DNA of 5,139 bases from Sulfurimonas sp. (GTDB taxonomy: Bacteria > Campylobacterota > Campylobacteria > Campylobacterales > Sulfurimonadaceae): NCBI GenBank assembly GCA_021107375.1, contig JAIOSY010000298.1, positions 1 to 5,139 on the forward strand, given 5' to 3'. The notes below the pieces were generated by a model, which saw only the letters and a program-made list of their open reading frames with translations, was not told the DNA's origin and ran no database searches. This document shows positions 1 through 5,139 of the stretch, piece after piece (positions within the stretch are counted from its first letter, which is position 1; the number at the start of each line of letters is the position of its first letter). The position numbers were made by a program, and so were the translations under genes.

Positions 1-295
1 GAGATAGTTTTAAACTCATCAAAAGAGTATCCTCATCTATCGCACATGCCAAAAGGTTTTCCAGTGCATCTATGGGGATAGCTTTTAACTTACCACTCTC
101 ATAAAGCTCATCACTAGCATTTTGCTCGTAAGGTGTCATCATCCTACCATCAACAGCTAAAACAACCTCATCATCATACTCTTTTACAACATTAATACCA
201 TGAAACTTCATTTGGTCGTTAAACTCCTCTTGGCTAAAAGAGCGACTTTTCCCAAACAAAAGTATAGTTTTATTCTCTAATTCTTTTAAATTCAT
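1..295 (-). CDS. Conserved hypothetical protein, N-terminal part (3' end off window)
   Basis: An open frame runs from an ATG at 295 to the left edge with no stop, giving 98 residues that begin MNLKELENKTILLFGKSR. The start is 3 bases after the stop of the PsiE gene, with a purine-rich GAGAGA about 12 bases upstream inside that gene's end, so it is probably translated as the third gene of the usp-psiE operon. The first ~55 residues read as a beta strand (TILLFGKS), a helix (SQEEFNDQMKFHG), then strands (INVVKEYDD, EVVLAVDGR). This order, with a glycine after the helix, resembles a BRCT-type fold, but the usual BRCT tryptophan is not visible. The rest is acidic and probably helical, with no signal peptide or membrane segment, so the protein is likely cytoplasmic. 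I do not recognise the family and assign no function. Confidence 0.8.
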   Translation of the reverse strand, partial: MNLKELENKTILLFGKSRSFSQEEFNDQMKFHGINVVKEYDDEVVLAVDGRMMTPYEQNASDELYESGKLKAIPIDALENLLACAIDEDTLLMSLKLS

Positions 296-298
296 AAT

Positions 299-772
299 TT
301 ATTTTTCTCTCTCATCTAACATTCGTTCTTTATGATGCTTACCAACTAAATAATAGGTAATTCCAAGAGCTAAAACTACAGTGGCAGTTGCAAAAATATA
401 CATTGGAGTAATAGTGTTAAAATCTATAATAATCACCTTTCTAGCGATTGCCATTAAAGCTGTTGCAATAACTAACTTTATAGGAATAATATCTGTTCTC
501 AAATATAAAACAATATTTTGATAAATCTCTATTGCGATAAGAACAGCAAGAAAAGCTGCAAAAGTTTTAAAAATATCTTCAAGATTTAACAACATAAACG
601 GTGGAGCCATTAAATGTTTATACAAAACATAGATTACATCACCCACACCCCAAAAGATTACAAAAACCATTAATATCGCCAAGACTTTAACAGCTATTTT
701 TATCATTTTATGTAAAAAAGCGATTAGTTTATCTTTATGCTCCGTAGGGAGTTCTTCATGTGTTTGCATCAT
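299..772 (-). CDS. PsiE-family (phosphate-starvation-inducible E) inner-membrane protein
   Basis: This 157-residue protein has four predicted membrane helices at about 27-52, 65-90, 98-116 and 122-143, short charged ends (N-terminal EHKDK, C-terminal KHHKERMLDEREK) and no signal peptide. The core matches my memory of the PsiE family: FAAFLAVLIAIEIYQNIVLY at 71-90, then LRTDIIP, then ATALMAIARKVIIIDF at 103-118 with the conserved Ala-Arg-Lys. E. coli PsiE is slightly shorter and is induced by phosphate starvation. The family's biochemical role is unknown, so the name should not be read as a function. The gene starts 16 bases after the usp stop and ends 3 bases before the next ATG, so it is the middle gene of a three-gene operon. 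Two ATG codons are adjacent. The second, at 769, has the better distance from the ribosome-binding site, so the true protein may be 156 residues. Confidence 0.88.
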   Translation of the reverse strand: MMQTHEELPTEHKDKLIAFLHKMIKIAVKVLAILMVFVIFWGVGDVIYVLYKHLMAPPFMLLNLEDIFKTFAAFLAVLIAIEIYQNIVLYLRTDIIPIKLVIATALMAIARKVIIIDFNTITPMYIFATATVVLALGITYYLVGKHHKERMLDEREK

Positions 773-774
773 AT

Positions 775-779
775 CTCCT
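775..779 (-). promoter_or_regulatory. Ribosome-binding site of the psiE-family gene
   Basis: AGGAG lies just upstream of a double ATG. It is only 2 bases from the first ATG (770-772) but 5 bases from the second (767-769). Normal spacing is about 5-9 bases, so initiation at the second ATG is favoured. The site sits in the 16-base gap after the usp stop codon, so the gene does not need coupling to usp for translation. Confidence 0.65.
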
Positions 780-788
780 TTACTTTTT

Positions 789-1631
789 CTATTTTTCTTC
801 TTGATTAAGTGGAATATAAATAAGTATATCAGATTGAGTATTTCTCAACAAATAAGTAGCACTAGAACCTAAAAATGAACCTGCAATATCTGATCCACTT
901 GAGCCAAGAACAAGAAGTTCATTTTTTTTAGCTTTAATATATTCTAATAAACTCTCATTAATAGATAAAGAACTTTTAATCATCTCTATTTTTTGAATTC
1001 CTACATCTTTTTTAAATATATTTGCAAGTGGACGACCTAAAAATACTGATTCATCACTATCTTTATCTGAATCAAGTTGACTATACTCTATAGTCAAGTC
1101 ATCTAATTCTTGATAAATATGTACTAATTCAATTATTGGAGATTTAAAAGCTAACTGTGTAAATAAAATACTTTTTTTAGAAGAGTTAGAGAAATCTGTT
1201 GGTGCTAAAATATTTTTATAAGTTCCATTAACACTATTTTTAATTACTAAAATAGGTAATCCACTCTTTTGAGCAATATTATTTGTATCTGAATATAAAC
1301 CTAAAATTATCAAGTCAGCTCTGATTTTTTTTGCTTTATATATTATCTGTTCATCAGCATCTCCGACACTAACATGTAAAATATATTGAATATCTTTAGC
1401 TTCATTTAACATATCTATTTTTTGACTTATTTTTTTCTTTATCCCCTCTTCATCAATCTTTTGTTTTAAAAATTCAGATGTAATCTCTATATCTAAAATA
1501 GCAATATCAACAGCATGAATAAAATGCAACTGTGCCTTAGTCTCTTTAGCCATTAAAATAGCTCTTTTGATCACTTCATCATCTAAAACAGAGATGTTAA
1601 TTGCTGCAAGTATCGTATTTAATTCTCTCAT
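789..1631 (-). CDS. Tandem-domain universal stress protein (UspA family)
   Basis: The 280 residues form two Usp domains in tandem, about 4-131 and 138-276. Each opens with the family's first strand (NTILAAINIS at 5-14; KNILAPTDFSNSSKKS at 139-154, with Asp146 at the usual nucleotide-contact position) and ends with a strand like LPILVIK or SDILIYIP. The second domain keeps the nucleotide-binding glycine loop, LGSSGSDIAGSFLGSSA at 242-257, with 8 residues between the second and third motif glycines where the family usually has 9. The first domain lacks the loop: LGLYSDTNNIAQ at 110-121 runs straight into the last strand. ATP is therefore likely bound only by domain 2. There is no signal or membrane segment, so the protein is cytoplasmic. 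It is the first gene of the operon with the PsiE-family gene and is divergent from nhaA. The ATG at 1631 has AAAGGAT 7 bases upstream. The cellular target is unknown. Confidence 0.92.
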   Translation of the reverse strand: MRELNTILAAINISVLDDEVIKRAILMAKETKAQLHFIHAVDIAILDIEITSEFLKQKIDEEGIKKKISQKIDMLNEAKDIQYILHVSVGDADEQIIYKAKKIRADLIILGLYSDTNNIAQKSGLPILVIKNSVNGTYKNILAPTDFSNSSKKSILFTQLAFKSPIIELVHIYQELDDLTIEYSQLDSDKDSDESVFLGRPLANIFKKDVGIQKIEMIKSSLSINESLLEYIKAKKNELLVLGSSGSDIAGSFLGSSATYLLRNTQSDILIYIPLNQEEK

Positions 1632-1656
1632 TTTTCATCCTTTAACAAACTATATT

Positions 1657-1665
1657 ATTTTAGCA
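1657..1665 (-). promoter_or_regulatory. Candidate extended -10 promoter of the usp-psiE operon
   Basis: The minus strand reads TGCTAAAAT, an extended -10 (TGn) followed by a 5-of-6 match to TATAAT. It would start transcription near 1650, giving a leader of about 19 bases with the AAAGGAT ribosome-binding site inside it. No good -35 hexamer is seen, which is common in Campylobacterota sigma-70 promoters. The box overlaps an imperfect palindrome at 1660-1680. Confidence 0.5.
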
Positions 1666-1680
1666 AATATCTATTACTAA
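1660..1680. repeat. Imperfect palindrome over the usp promoter (possible operator)
   Basis: The arms TTAGCAA and TTACTAA pair at 6 of 7 positions across a 7-base spacer. The element overlaps the -10 box of the usp operon and extends upstream of it, where a repressor could act. The DNA is very AT-rich, so chance is a real alternative and no known regulator motif is recognised. Confidence 0.25.
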
Positions 1681-1725
1681 TTGACACAATCTTATTAAAA
1701 ACATTAATCTTTCATTCACTATGTT

Positions 1726-1736
1726 TATGATAACAT
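1726..1736 (+). promoter_or_regulatory. Candidate -10 region of nhaA
   Basis: The sequence TATGATAACAT contains two overlapping possibilities: TATGAT at 1726-1731 (5 of 6 matches to TATAAT) or TGA-TAACAT at 1728-1736 as an extended -10. The surrounding TTATGATAACAT resembles the TTATGATATAAT of the fic promoter elsewhere in this window. The leader would be about 32-37 bases, with AAGG at 1764-1767 as ribosome-binding site. A TTGACA at 1681-1686 is too far upstream to be the matching -35. Confidence 0.45.
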
Positions 1737-1775
1737 TTTAGTATTTAACAAGATATTTAAAGCAAGGAAAAATCA

Positions 1776-3104
1776 ATGAAACTTTACGCACCGTGGGAGA
1801 AAGCTTTTAACAGAATCTCCACCCCTTTTGAACACTTTTTACATGCTCAAACAACAACTGGTTTAGTTTTGATGGTTATGACAGTATTAGCACTTATTCT
1901 TGCAAACACTCCACTTACAGAAGCATATGTCCATTTTTTTCATACAAAGGTTGATTTATCTGTTGGTTCTTGGCAGATAGAACATACTATACATCACTGG
2001 ATAAATGATGGGCTTATGGCTATATTTTTCTTTATCATCGGACTTGAGATAAAAAGAGAGATTTTAGTAGGGGAGCTCTCAAATATAAAAGTTGCAATTT
2101 TACCTATTTTATCTGCTATTGGTGGAATGGTTTTACCTGCTCTTATTTATTTAAGTATAAATTATGGTAGTGAAGGAGCAGTTGGTTGGGGTATTCCGAT
2201 GGCAACTGACATTGCTTTTGCCATCTCGGCACTTGTTCTTTTAGGAAACCGTGTTTCACCAGCCTTAGTTACATTTTTAGTTGCCCTTGCCATTGTAGAT
2301 GACCTTGGTGCTGTTTTAGTTATAGCTATTTTTTACACTAATCAAATTAATATGCTTCCCCTTGGTTTAGCTGGTCTATCTTTTTTAATTATGGTTATAT
2401 TTAATCGTGTTGGTATCCATATGATTTTACCTTACTTTATAGTTGGACTTTTTATGTGGTTTTTTATGCTTGAATCTGGTGTTCATGCTACTATCGCTGG
2501 TGTAATTGCAGCTTTAAGTATCCCATCAAAACCAAGACAAACTCCAATAGATTTTACAATGAGTGCAAGAAATCAACTTGATGAGTTTGATAATTATCCT
2601 GTTGCAACTGATCATATGATGCATGAAAGACAAAAAGCAATACTTTTAAATATGAAAGACAGAATTGACTCCATCGGCTCTCCTGCTGCAAGACTTGAAC
2701 ATGATTTACATCTACCCGTTGCCCTAATCGTTATACCACTTTTTGCTCTGGCTAATGCTGGTATATCTATAGATTTTTCCTCTATTGGTGAAACGATTAT
2801 TACTCCCGTATCTTTAGGAATTATAGCTGGTTTAATTTTAGGAAAAGTTCTTGGTATTTTTGGTGTAGCATGGGTAGCTATCAAGCTAGGCATTGCTAAA
2901 CTTCCAGAGAACAGCACTATGAGTCAAATCTTTGGTGTTGCTTTTCTTGGTGGAATTGGTTTTACTATGTCTATTTTTGTAGCAGATTTAGCTTTTTTAG
3001 GAGATGATACTCTTATATTTCAAGCAAAAGTTGGGATTTTAGCAGCTTCACTTTTTGCAGGACTCTTTGGTTATATTTGGTTAAGAGTAGTTTCAAAAAG
3101 CTGA
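1776..3104 (+). CDS. nhaA: NhaA-type Na+/H+ antiporter
   Basis: This inner-membrane antiporter exports Na+ (or Li+) in exchange for H+, controlling internal pH and sodium. All landmark residues of E. coli NhaA can be placed: GLEIKRE at 89-95 (Glu91, Arg94, Glu95 for E78, R81, E82 of the pH-sensing region), ATDIAF at 143-148 (Asp145 for D133), AIVDDLGA at 172-179 (Asp175 and Asp176 for the ion-binding pair D163 and D164), SGVHATIAGV at 234-243 (His237 for H225), LEHDLH at 307-312 (Glu308 for E252), ALANAG at 324-329 and GLILGKVLG at 352-360 (Lys357 for K300). It is therefore expected to be active and pH-regulated. At 442 residues it is about 50 longer than the E. coli protein, mostly from a charged cytoplasmic loop at about 251-302 between helices VIII and IX. 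The ATG has AAGG 8 bases upstream. It is a single-gene unit, divergent from the usp operon. Confidence 0.97.
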   Translation: MKLYAPWEKAFNRISTPFEHFLHAQTTTGLVLMVMTVLALILANTPLTEAYVHFFHTKVDLSVGSWQIEHTIHHWINDGLMAIFFFIIGLEIKREILVGELSNIKVAILPILSAIGGMVLPALIYLSINYGSEGAVGWGIPMATDIAFAISALVLLGNRVSPALVTFLVALAIVDDLGAVLVIAIFYTNQINMLPLGLAGLSFLIMVIFNRVGIHMILPYFIVGLFMWFFMLESGVHATIAGVIAALSIPSKPRQTPIDFTMSARNQLDEFDNYPVATDHMMHERQKAILLNMKDRIDSIGSPAARLEHDLHLPVALIVIPLFALANAGISIDFSSIGETIITPVSLGIIAGLILGKVLGIFGVAWVAIKLGIAKLPENSTMSQIFGVAFLGGIGFTMSIFVADLAFLGDDTLIFQAKVGILAASLFAGLFGYIWLRVVSKS

Positions 3105-3113
3105 CTTTTAAGA

Positions 3114-3119
3114 TACAAT
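3114..3119 (+). promoter_or_regulatory. Candidate -10 box upstream of the PAS gene remnant
   Basis: TACAAT, preceded by AGA, matches 5 of 6 bases of TATAAT and lies 48 bases before the position of the lost start codon. AAGGTAGGA at 3147-3155 would be the ribosome-binding site. The set looks like a left-over expression signal of the broken gene. AT-rich DNA makes chance matches common. Confidence 0.35.
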
Positions 3120-3161
3120 TACTATTATATTATAAAATTTTATTTTAAGGTAGGATAATTA

Positions 3162-3356
3162 ATAAAAATTACACCAAAAAACAACGAAAAAATATTTGAA
3201 AAAAATGTTTTATTAGTTACTAAAACAGATTTAAAAGGTAAGATTACATATGCTAATCGTACCTTTATAAATATAGTTGGTATGGAAGAATCTCAGCTTA
3301 TTGATGCTCCACACAACATCATATATTCTATTAAAAATATCATTACAATTTGCTAA
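3162..3356 (+). pseudogene. Broken PAS-domain sensor gene, 5' fragment
   Basis: A 64-codon frame reads KITPKNNEKIFEKN followed by TKTDLKGKITYANRTFINIV and then GMEESQLIDAPHNII. This is the start of a PAS domain of the kind that opens many epsilonproteobacterial Aer-like chemoreceptors and PAS diguanylate cyclases, where the next residues are normally close to RHPDMP. Here homology ends at codon 54 (about 3323), followed by ten unrelated residues and TAA at 3354. The first codon is ATA: a stop (TAA, 3156-3158) lies just upstream, no ATG, GTG or TTG start exists in frame before the homology, and AGGA at 3152-3155 is placed 6 bases ahead of the ATA. A single G-to-A change of an ATG explains this. 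The fragment faces the fic gene tail to tail, 4 bases away. Either translation from ATA yields a useless half-domain, or the gene is dead. The downstream part is not in the window. Confidence 0.72.
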
Positions 3357-3360
3357 GATC

Positions 3361-4560
3361 CTAATCCTTTTCAGGAACAAGCATAGGAAATAGATAAGAT
3401 GCCATTGAAGCACCTATTTTGAGTCTTATTGCCCCTGCTTTAGTATCCGATTCTATAAAATTTCTTTTTAAGAGTTCTGATGTTACTCTTGATGCAGTTC
3501 GCTCTTTCATTCCTATGATTTCAGGAATTTTCCCTCTACTACACTCTCCACTAAGTAGTAAATATTTAAATATTTTTTCACTATGTTTTGGTAAAGGCTC
3601 AATATCTAGCAAACCATCATTCGCTCTTTGTACATACAGTTCTATCTTTGATGTGAGAGCCTTGAGTTTTAAATGTTTATTCATATAGGCTACTTGGTCC
3701 AATGCGGTATCTAACATAAACTCTACATATTGAGCTAAAGCTTGAGAAGACAATGCACCCCTTCCATCTCTTTCACCCTGTCTAAGCATATCAGCATAAG
3801 AAAGATTATCTTTATATGCAGTAGAGTTTCTTGCAAGTCCACGAGAAATATTCCATAAACCATATCCACTCATCTTCATACTGGCAAATGCTCCATCAAG
3901 TGCTAATCTAGCTGTTCTTCCATTTCCATCTAAAAAAGGGTGAATCCACATCAACCTATGGTGAGAAGCTAATATATGAATTAGTTTAACCCCGTCACTA
4001 GAGGTTAAAGATTTATTATAAAGGTGTTCAAACTCATTCATCATGCTATCTAATTTATCAGCACTCGGTGCTACATGGTTTCCTACCTTAACATCTCGCT
4101 CTCTTATCTTACCAGGAATGATACTCTCCTGCATTCCATCATGAGAAATATCTAAAAATGGTTCCATACCCTCTTTAGAGTAAAAACTCTTATGAATTCC
4201 AAGTATGAACTCTTTATCATATGCTGATGCAGATGGGTTGTTCTTAAAATACTTTTCACACTCTTTTTGAACTTCTATATAAGTAAGTGAAAGTATCTGT
4301 AAATTTCTTTTTTTGATATCTTTAGAGTAATCTTGTTGCATAGCCCTTTCTATATCAATGATATGAGTACCCTCAGATTCTATTTTATTAGAATAGTAGC
4401 TATTAACTGTATATAAAAGATTTTTAACAGCTTGTAGTATCTCAGGTGTATGAGAGCCTTCAAGTTTAGCAGCTTCTAAAAGTAACTTACCTGCTTTTAA
4501 TAAAAGAGACGAATCTATATTACCTTTTATATCTGTTGGTGCTATTGGTGTAAATCCCAT
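3361..4560 (-). CDS. Fic-domain protein (probable AMP transferase) with N-terminal inhibitory helix and C-terminal winged helix
   Basis: The 399 residues show three parts. Residues 1-100 form the Fic N-terminal region; the helix YYSNKIES at 55-62 carries the inhibitory motif S/T-xxx-E-G/N as Ser57 and Glu61, with Ser62 where Gly or Asn is usual. The Fic core follows, with the target-binding flap near 148-170 (PGKIRERDVKVGNHVAPS) and the full active site HPFLDGNGRTAR at 207-218 (His207 base, Asp211, Arg215, Arg218). A winged helix-turn-helix occupies about 325-372 (GKIPEIIGMKERTASRVTSELLKR). Family knowledge says such proteins move AMP from ATP to a hydroxyl of a target protein and are held off by the inhibitory Glu; the target here is unknown. 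It has an intact start, a strong ribosome-binding site and its own promoter, with no separate antitoxin gene beside it, consistent with inhibition in cis. It abuts a broken PAS gene, suggesting arrival by insertion or rearrangement. Confidence 0.95.
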   Translation of the reverse strand: MGFTPIAPTDIKGNIDSSLLLKAGKLLLEAAKLEGSHTPEILQAVKNLLYTVNSYYSNKIESEGTHIIDIERAMQQDYSKDIKKRNLQILSLTYIEVQKECEKYFKNNPSASAYDKEFILGIHKSFYSKEGMEPFLDISHDGMQESIIPGKIRERDVKVGNHVAPSADKLDSMMNEFEHLYNKSLTSSDGVKLIHILASHHRLMWIHPFLDGNGRTARLALDGAFASMKMSGYGLWNISRGLARNSTAYKDNLSYADMLRQGERDGRGALSSQALAQYVEFMLDTALDQVAYMNKHLKLKALTSKIELYVQRANDGLLDIEPLPKHSEKIFKYLLLSGECSRGKIPEIIGMKERTASRVTSELLKRNFIESDTKAGAIRLKIGASMASYLFPMLVPEKD

Positions 4561-4564
4561 ATAG

Positions 4565-4575
4565 TCCCTCCCCTA
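4565..4575 (-). promoter_or_regulatory. Strong ribosome-binding site of the fic gene
   Basis: The minus strand reads AGGGGAGGGAC just before the ATG at 4560, with GGAGG ending about 7 bases from the start. It is the most G-rich ribosome-binding site in the window and supports this ATG as the real start. Confidence 0.7.
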
Positions 4576-4590
4576 TTTTTCTTTATTACA

Positions 4591-4599
4591 ATTATATCA
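4591..4599 (-). promoter_or_regulatory. Extended -10 promoter of the fic gene
   Basis: The minus strand reads TGATATAAT, a perfect TATAAT with a TGn extension. Transcription would begin near 4584, leaving a ~24-base leader that contains the ribosome-binding site. There is no good -35 hexamer; that region (about 4605-4623) is instead occupied by one copy of a repeated element. Confidence 0.65.
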
Positions 4600-4604
4600 T
4601 AAGT

Positions 4605-4623
4605 AAATGGCGAGTATATTTGC
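4605..4623. repeat. Repeat element copy 1, AAATGGCGA-N4-ATTTGC
   Basis: This 19-base element shares 15 fixed bases with the copy at 4694-4712, with the same 4-base spacer (GTAT here). Relative to the predicted fic start point it covers about -21 to -39, so a protein bound here would overlap the -35 region. The outer AAAT and ATTT are inverted. It is a candidate operator; the winged helix of the Fic protein is one conceivable ligand, by inference only. Confidence 0.45.
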
Positions 4624-4637
4624 TTGAATTAATTTTC

Positions 4638-4654
4638 ATATAAGCACCTTATAT
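4638..4654. repeat. Perfect short palindrome upstream of fic
   Basis: ATATAAG and CTTATAT form perfect 7-base arms around CAC, about 54-70 bases upstream of the predicted fic start point. No T-run follows on either strand, so it does not look like an intrinsic terminator. A regulator site is possible, as is chance in AT-rich DNA. Confidence 0.35.
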
Positions 4655-4693
4655 AGGTCATCAAACATAAAATACTCTAAATATATATTTTAG

Positions 4694-4712
4694 AAATGGC
4701 GATAGCATTTGC
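4694..4712. repeat. Repeat element copy 2, AAATGGCGA-N4-ATTTGC
   Basis: This is the second copy of the element at 4605-4623, 89 bases away in the same orientation, with TAGC as spacer. It lies between the RNase H-like gene end and the fic promoter. In this copy the inverted arms extend to AAATG and CATTT. Both copies also start ATGGCGA and give very short frames (MASIFA and MAIAFAED) that are too short to call genes. Confidence 0.45.
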
Positions 4713-4744
4713 GGAGGATTAAAGTCTATATAGAATATGGAAAA

Positions 4745-5139
4745 TTATAAAGTAGTTTTCCTAAGAGCCTTTCTTGTGGCTCTATCAACAAGAGTAAAAA
4801 TTTCATCTATCTCATTTTTTACAGATGTTTTTTTATGCCCTTTCACCTTAATAAACTTACAATCTAAAATATCTAATCTTTTAAAAAAATCTTTATATAA
4901 TTCATGATTTTTTATCTGTTTGCCTTTACTAGTGATATAGTTATTTTTCTCAAATCTGTCTCTTCTATCTTTAAGACCTATAATATTTTGGCAATCCGTA
5001 TAAACTACTATTTTAAAGTCTTTTAAACTTTCATCATTTAAAGCCCATAAAAGTGTCTCTAGTTCTAATTTTGTTGAGGATGTATTATCAAACTTTTTAA
5101 TTTTAATCTTTTTTTCTAATTCAGCACTAAAAAACTCTA
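4745..5139 (-). CDS. RNase HI-like protein, C-terminal part (5' end off window)
   Basis: The frame is open from the right edge to TAA at 4745 and gives 130 residues. It carries the RNase H-fold acidic and histidine residues in the right order: Glu25 in KLELETLLWAL (E. coli E48), Asp48 in VYTDCQNI (D70), His101 in VKGHK (H124) and Asp111 in NEIDEIF (D134), numbered from the first residue in the window. The spacing from the histidine to the last aspartate is 10, as in E. coli RNase HI. The first catalytic Asp (D10) would lie off the window. The family cuts RNA in RNA-DNA hybrids in the cytoplasm. The region between strand 4 and the histidine (GLKDRRDRFEKNNYITSKGK) differs from classical RNase HI, so this is a divergent member and the substrate is uncertain. 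It is on the same strand as fic, 184 bases upstream of it, with no clear terminator between. Confidence 0.85.
   Translation of the reverse strand, partial: EFFSAELEKKIKIKKFDNTSSTKLELETLLWALNDESLKDFKIVVYTDCQNIIGLKDRRDRFEKNNYITSKGKQIKNHELYKDFFKRLDILDCKFIKVKGHKKTSVKNEIDEIFTLVDRATRKALRKTTL

Noticed and set aside
1681..1686. Perfect TTGACA hexamer as a -35 for nhaA
   Set aside because: No acceptable -10 lies 16-19 bases downstream; the plausible -10 boxes are about 40 or more bases away.
2612..2917. Open frame of 101 codons on the minus strand inside nhaA
   Set aside because: It lies wholly antisense to the conserved antiporter coding sequence, has no recognisable domain and shows no ribosome-binding site of note.
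3096..3109. Possible nhaA terminator hairpin, AAAAG-CTGA-CTTTT
   Set aside because: The stem is only five base pairs, almost all A-T, overlaps the stop codon and has no following T-run.
3231..3413. Open frame of 60 codons on the minus strand across the PAS remnant and the fic 3' end
   Set aside because: It overlaps recognisable PAS and Fic coding sequence on other frames and its own translation matches nothing I know.
3419..3688. Open frame of 89 codons on the plus strand inside fic
   Set aside because: It is antisense to the winged-helix region of the Fic protein and has no recognisable content.
4677..4693. AT-rich inverted repeat CTAAA...TTTAG
   Set aside because: The arms are five bases long in almost pure A-T sequence, which is expected by chance here.
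3353..4770. Near-identical decamers CTAAGATCCT (3353) and CTAAGAGCCT (4761) on either side of fic as possible insertion-site duplication
   Set aside because: One lies inside the intact RNase H-like coding sequence, the match is imperfect and short, and no inverted ends or integrase accompany it.
4737..4904. Short plus-strand frame beginning at ATG 4737, after a GGAGGATT sequence
   Set aside because: Almost all of it is antisense to the RNase H-like gene, the GGAGG is about 20 bases from the ATG, and the peptide shows no conserved feature.

Overview
The window is AT-rich bacterial DNA with short intergenic gaps, AGGA-type ribosome-binding sites and extended -10 (TGn-TAnnAT) promoters. The NhaA, PsiE, tandem Usp and PAS sequences look like those of free-living Campylobacterota (epsilonproteobacteria), with a Sulfurimonas- or Arcobacter-like organism the best guess. 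This placement comes from recognition of the proteins and was not checked by a search.

Layout. (1) Positions 1-1631, minus strand: a tight operon, read right to left, of a tandem universal stress protein, a four-helix PsiE-family membrane protein and a conserved hypothetical protein cut off by the left edge. The gaps are 16 and 3 bases. (2) Positions 1632-1775: a divergent control region with a candidate promoter for each direction. (3) Positions 1776-3104, plus strand: nhaA, a complete Na+/H+ antiporter with all key residues and an enlarged cytoplasmic loop. (4) Positions 3105-3356, plus strand: a broken gene. It keeps a promoter-like box, a ribosome-binding site and the first ~54 codons of a PAS sensory domain. 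ATA stands where the start codon should be, and homology to PAS proteins stops abruptly at about 3323. (5) Positions 3361-4560, minus strand: a stand-alone Fic-domain protein (likely AMP transferase) with an N-terminal inhibitory motif and a C-terminal winged helix, preceded by a perfect extended -10 promoter. (6) Positions 4561-4744: the fic control region, holding two copies of AAATGGCGA-N4-ATTTGC and a perfect short palindrome. (7) Positions 4745-5139, minus strand: the C-terminal part of an RNase HI-like protein that continues past the right edge.

The left half reads as a cation and stress homeostasis cluster: antiporter on one strand, Usp and PsiE on the other, sharing 144 bases of control DNA. 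The right half looks like a rearranged accessory spot, where a Fic gene sits directly against the broken end of a PAS sensor gene. The best candidate for something undescribed is the fic locus: an apparently self-inhibited Fic enzyme with its own DNA-binding-type domain and a repeat-rich promoter that it might regulate itself. No CRISPR, tRNA, rRNA, insertion sequence or convincing intrinsic terminator was seen.
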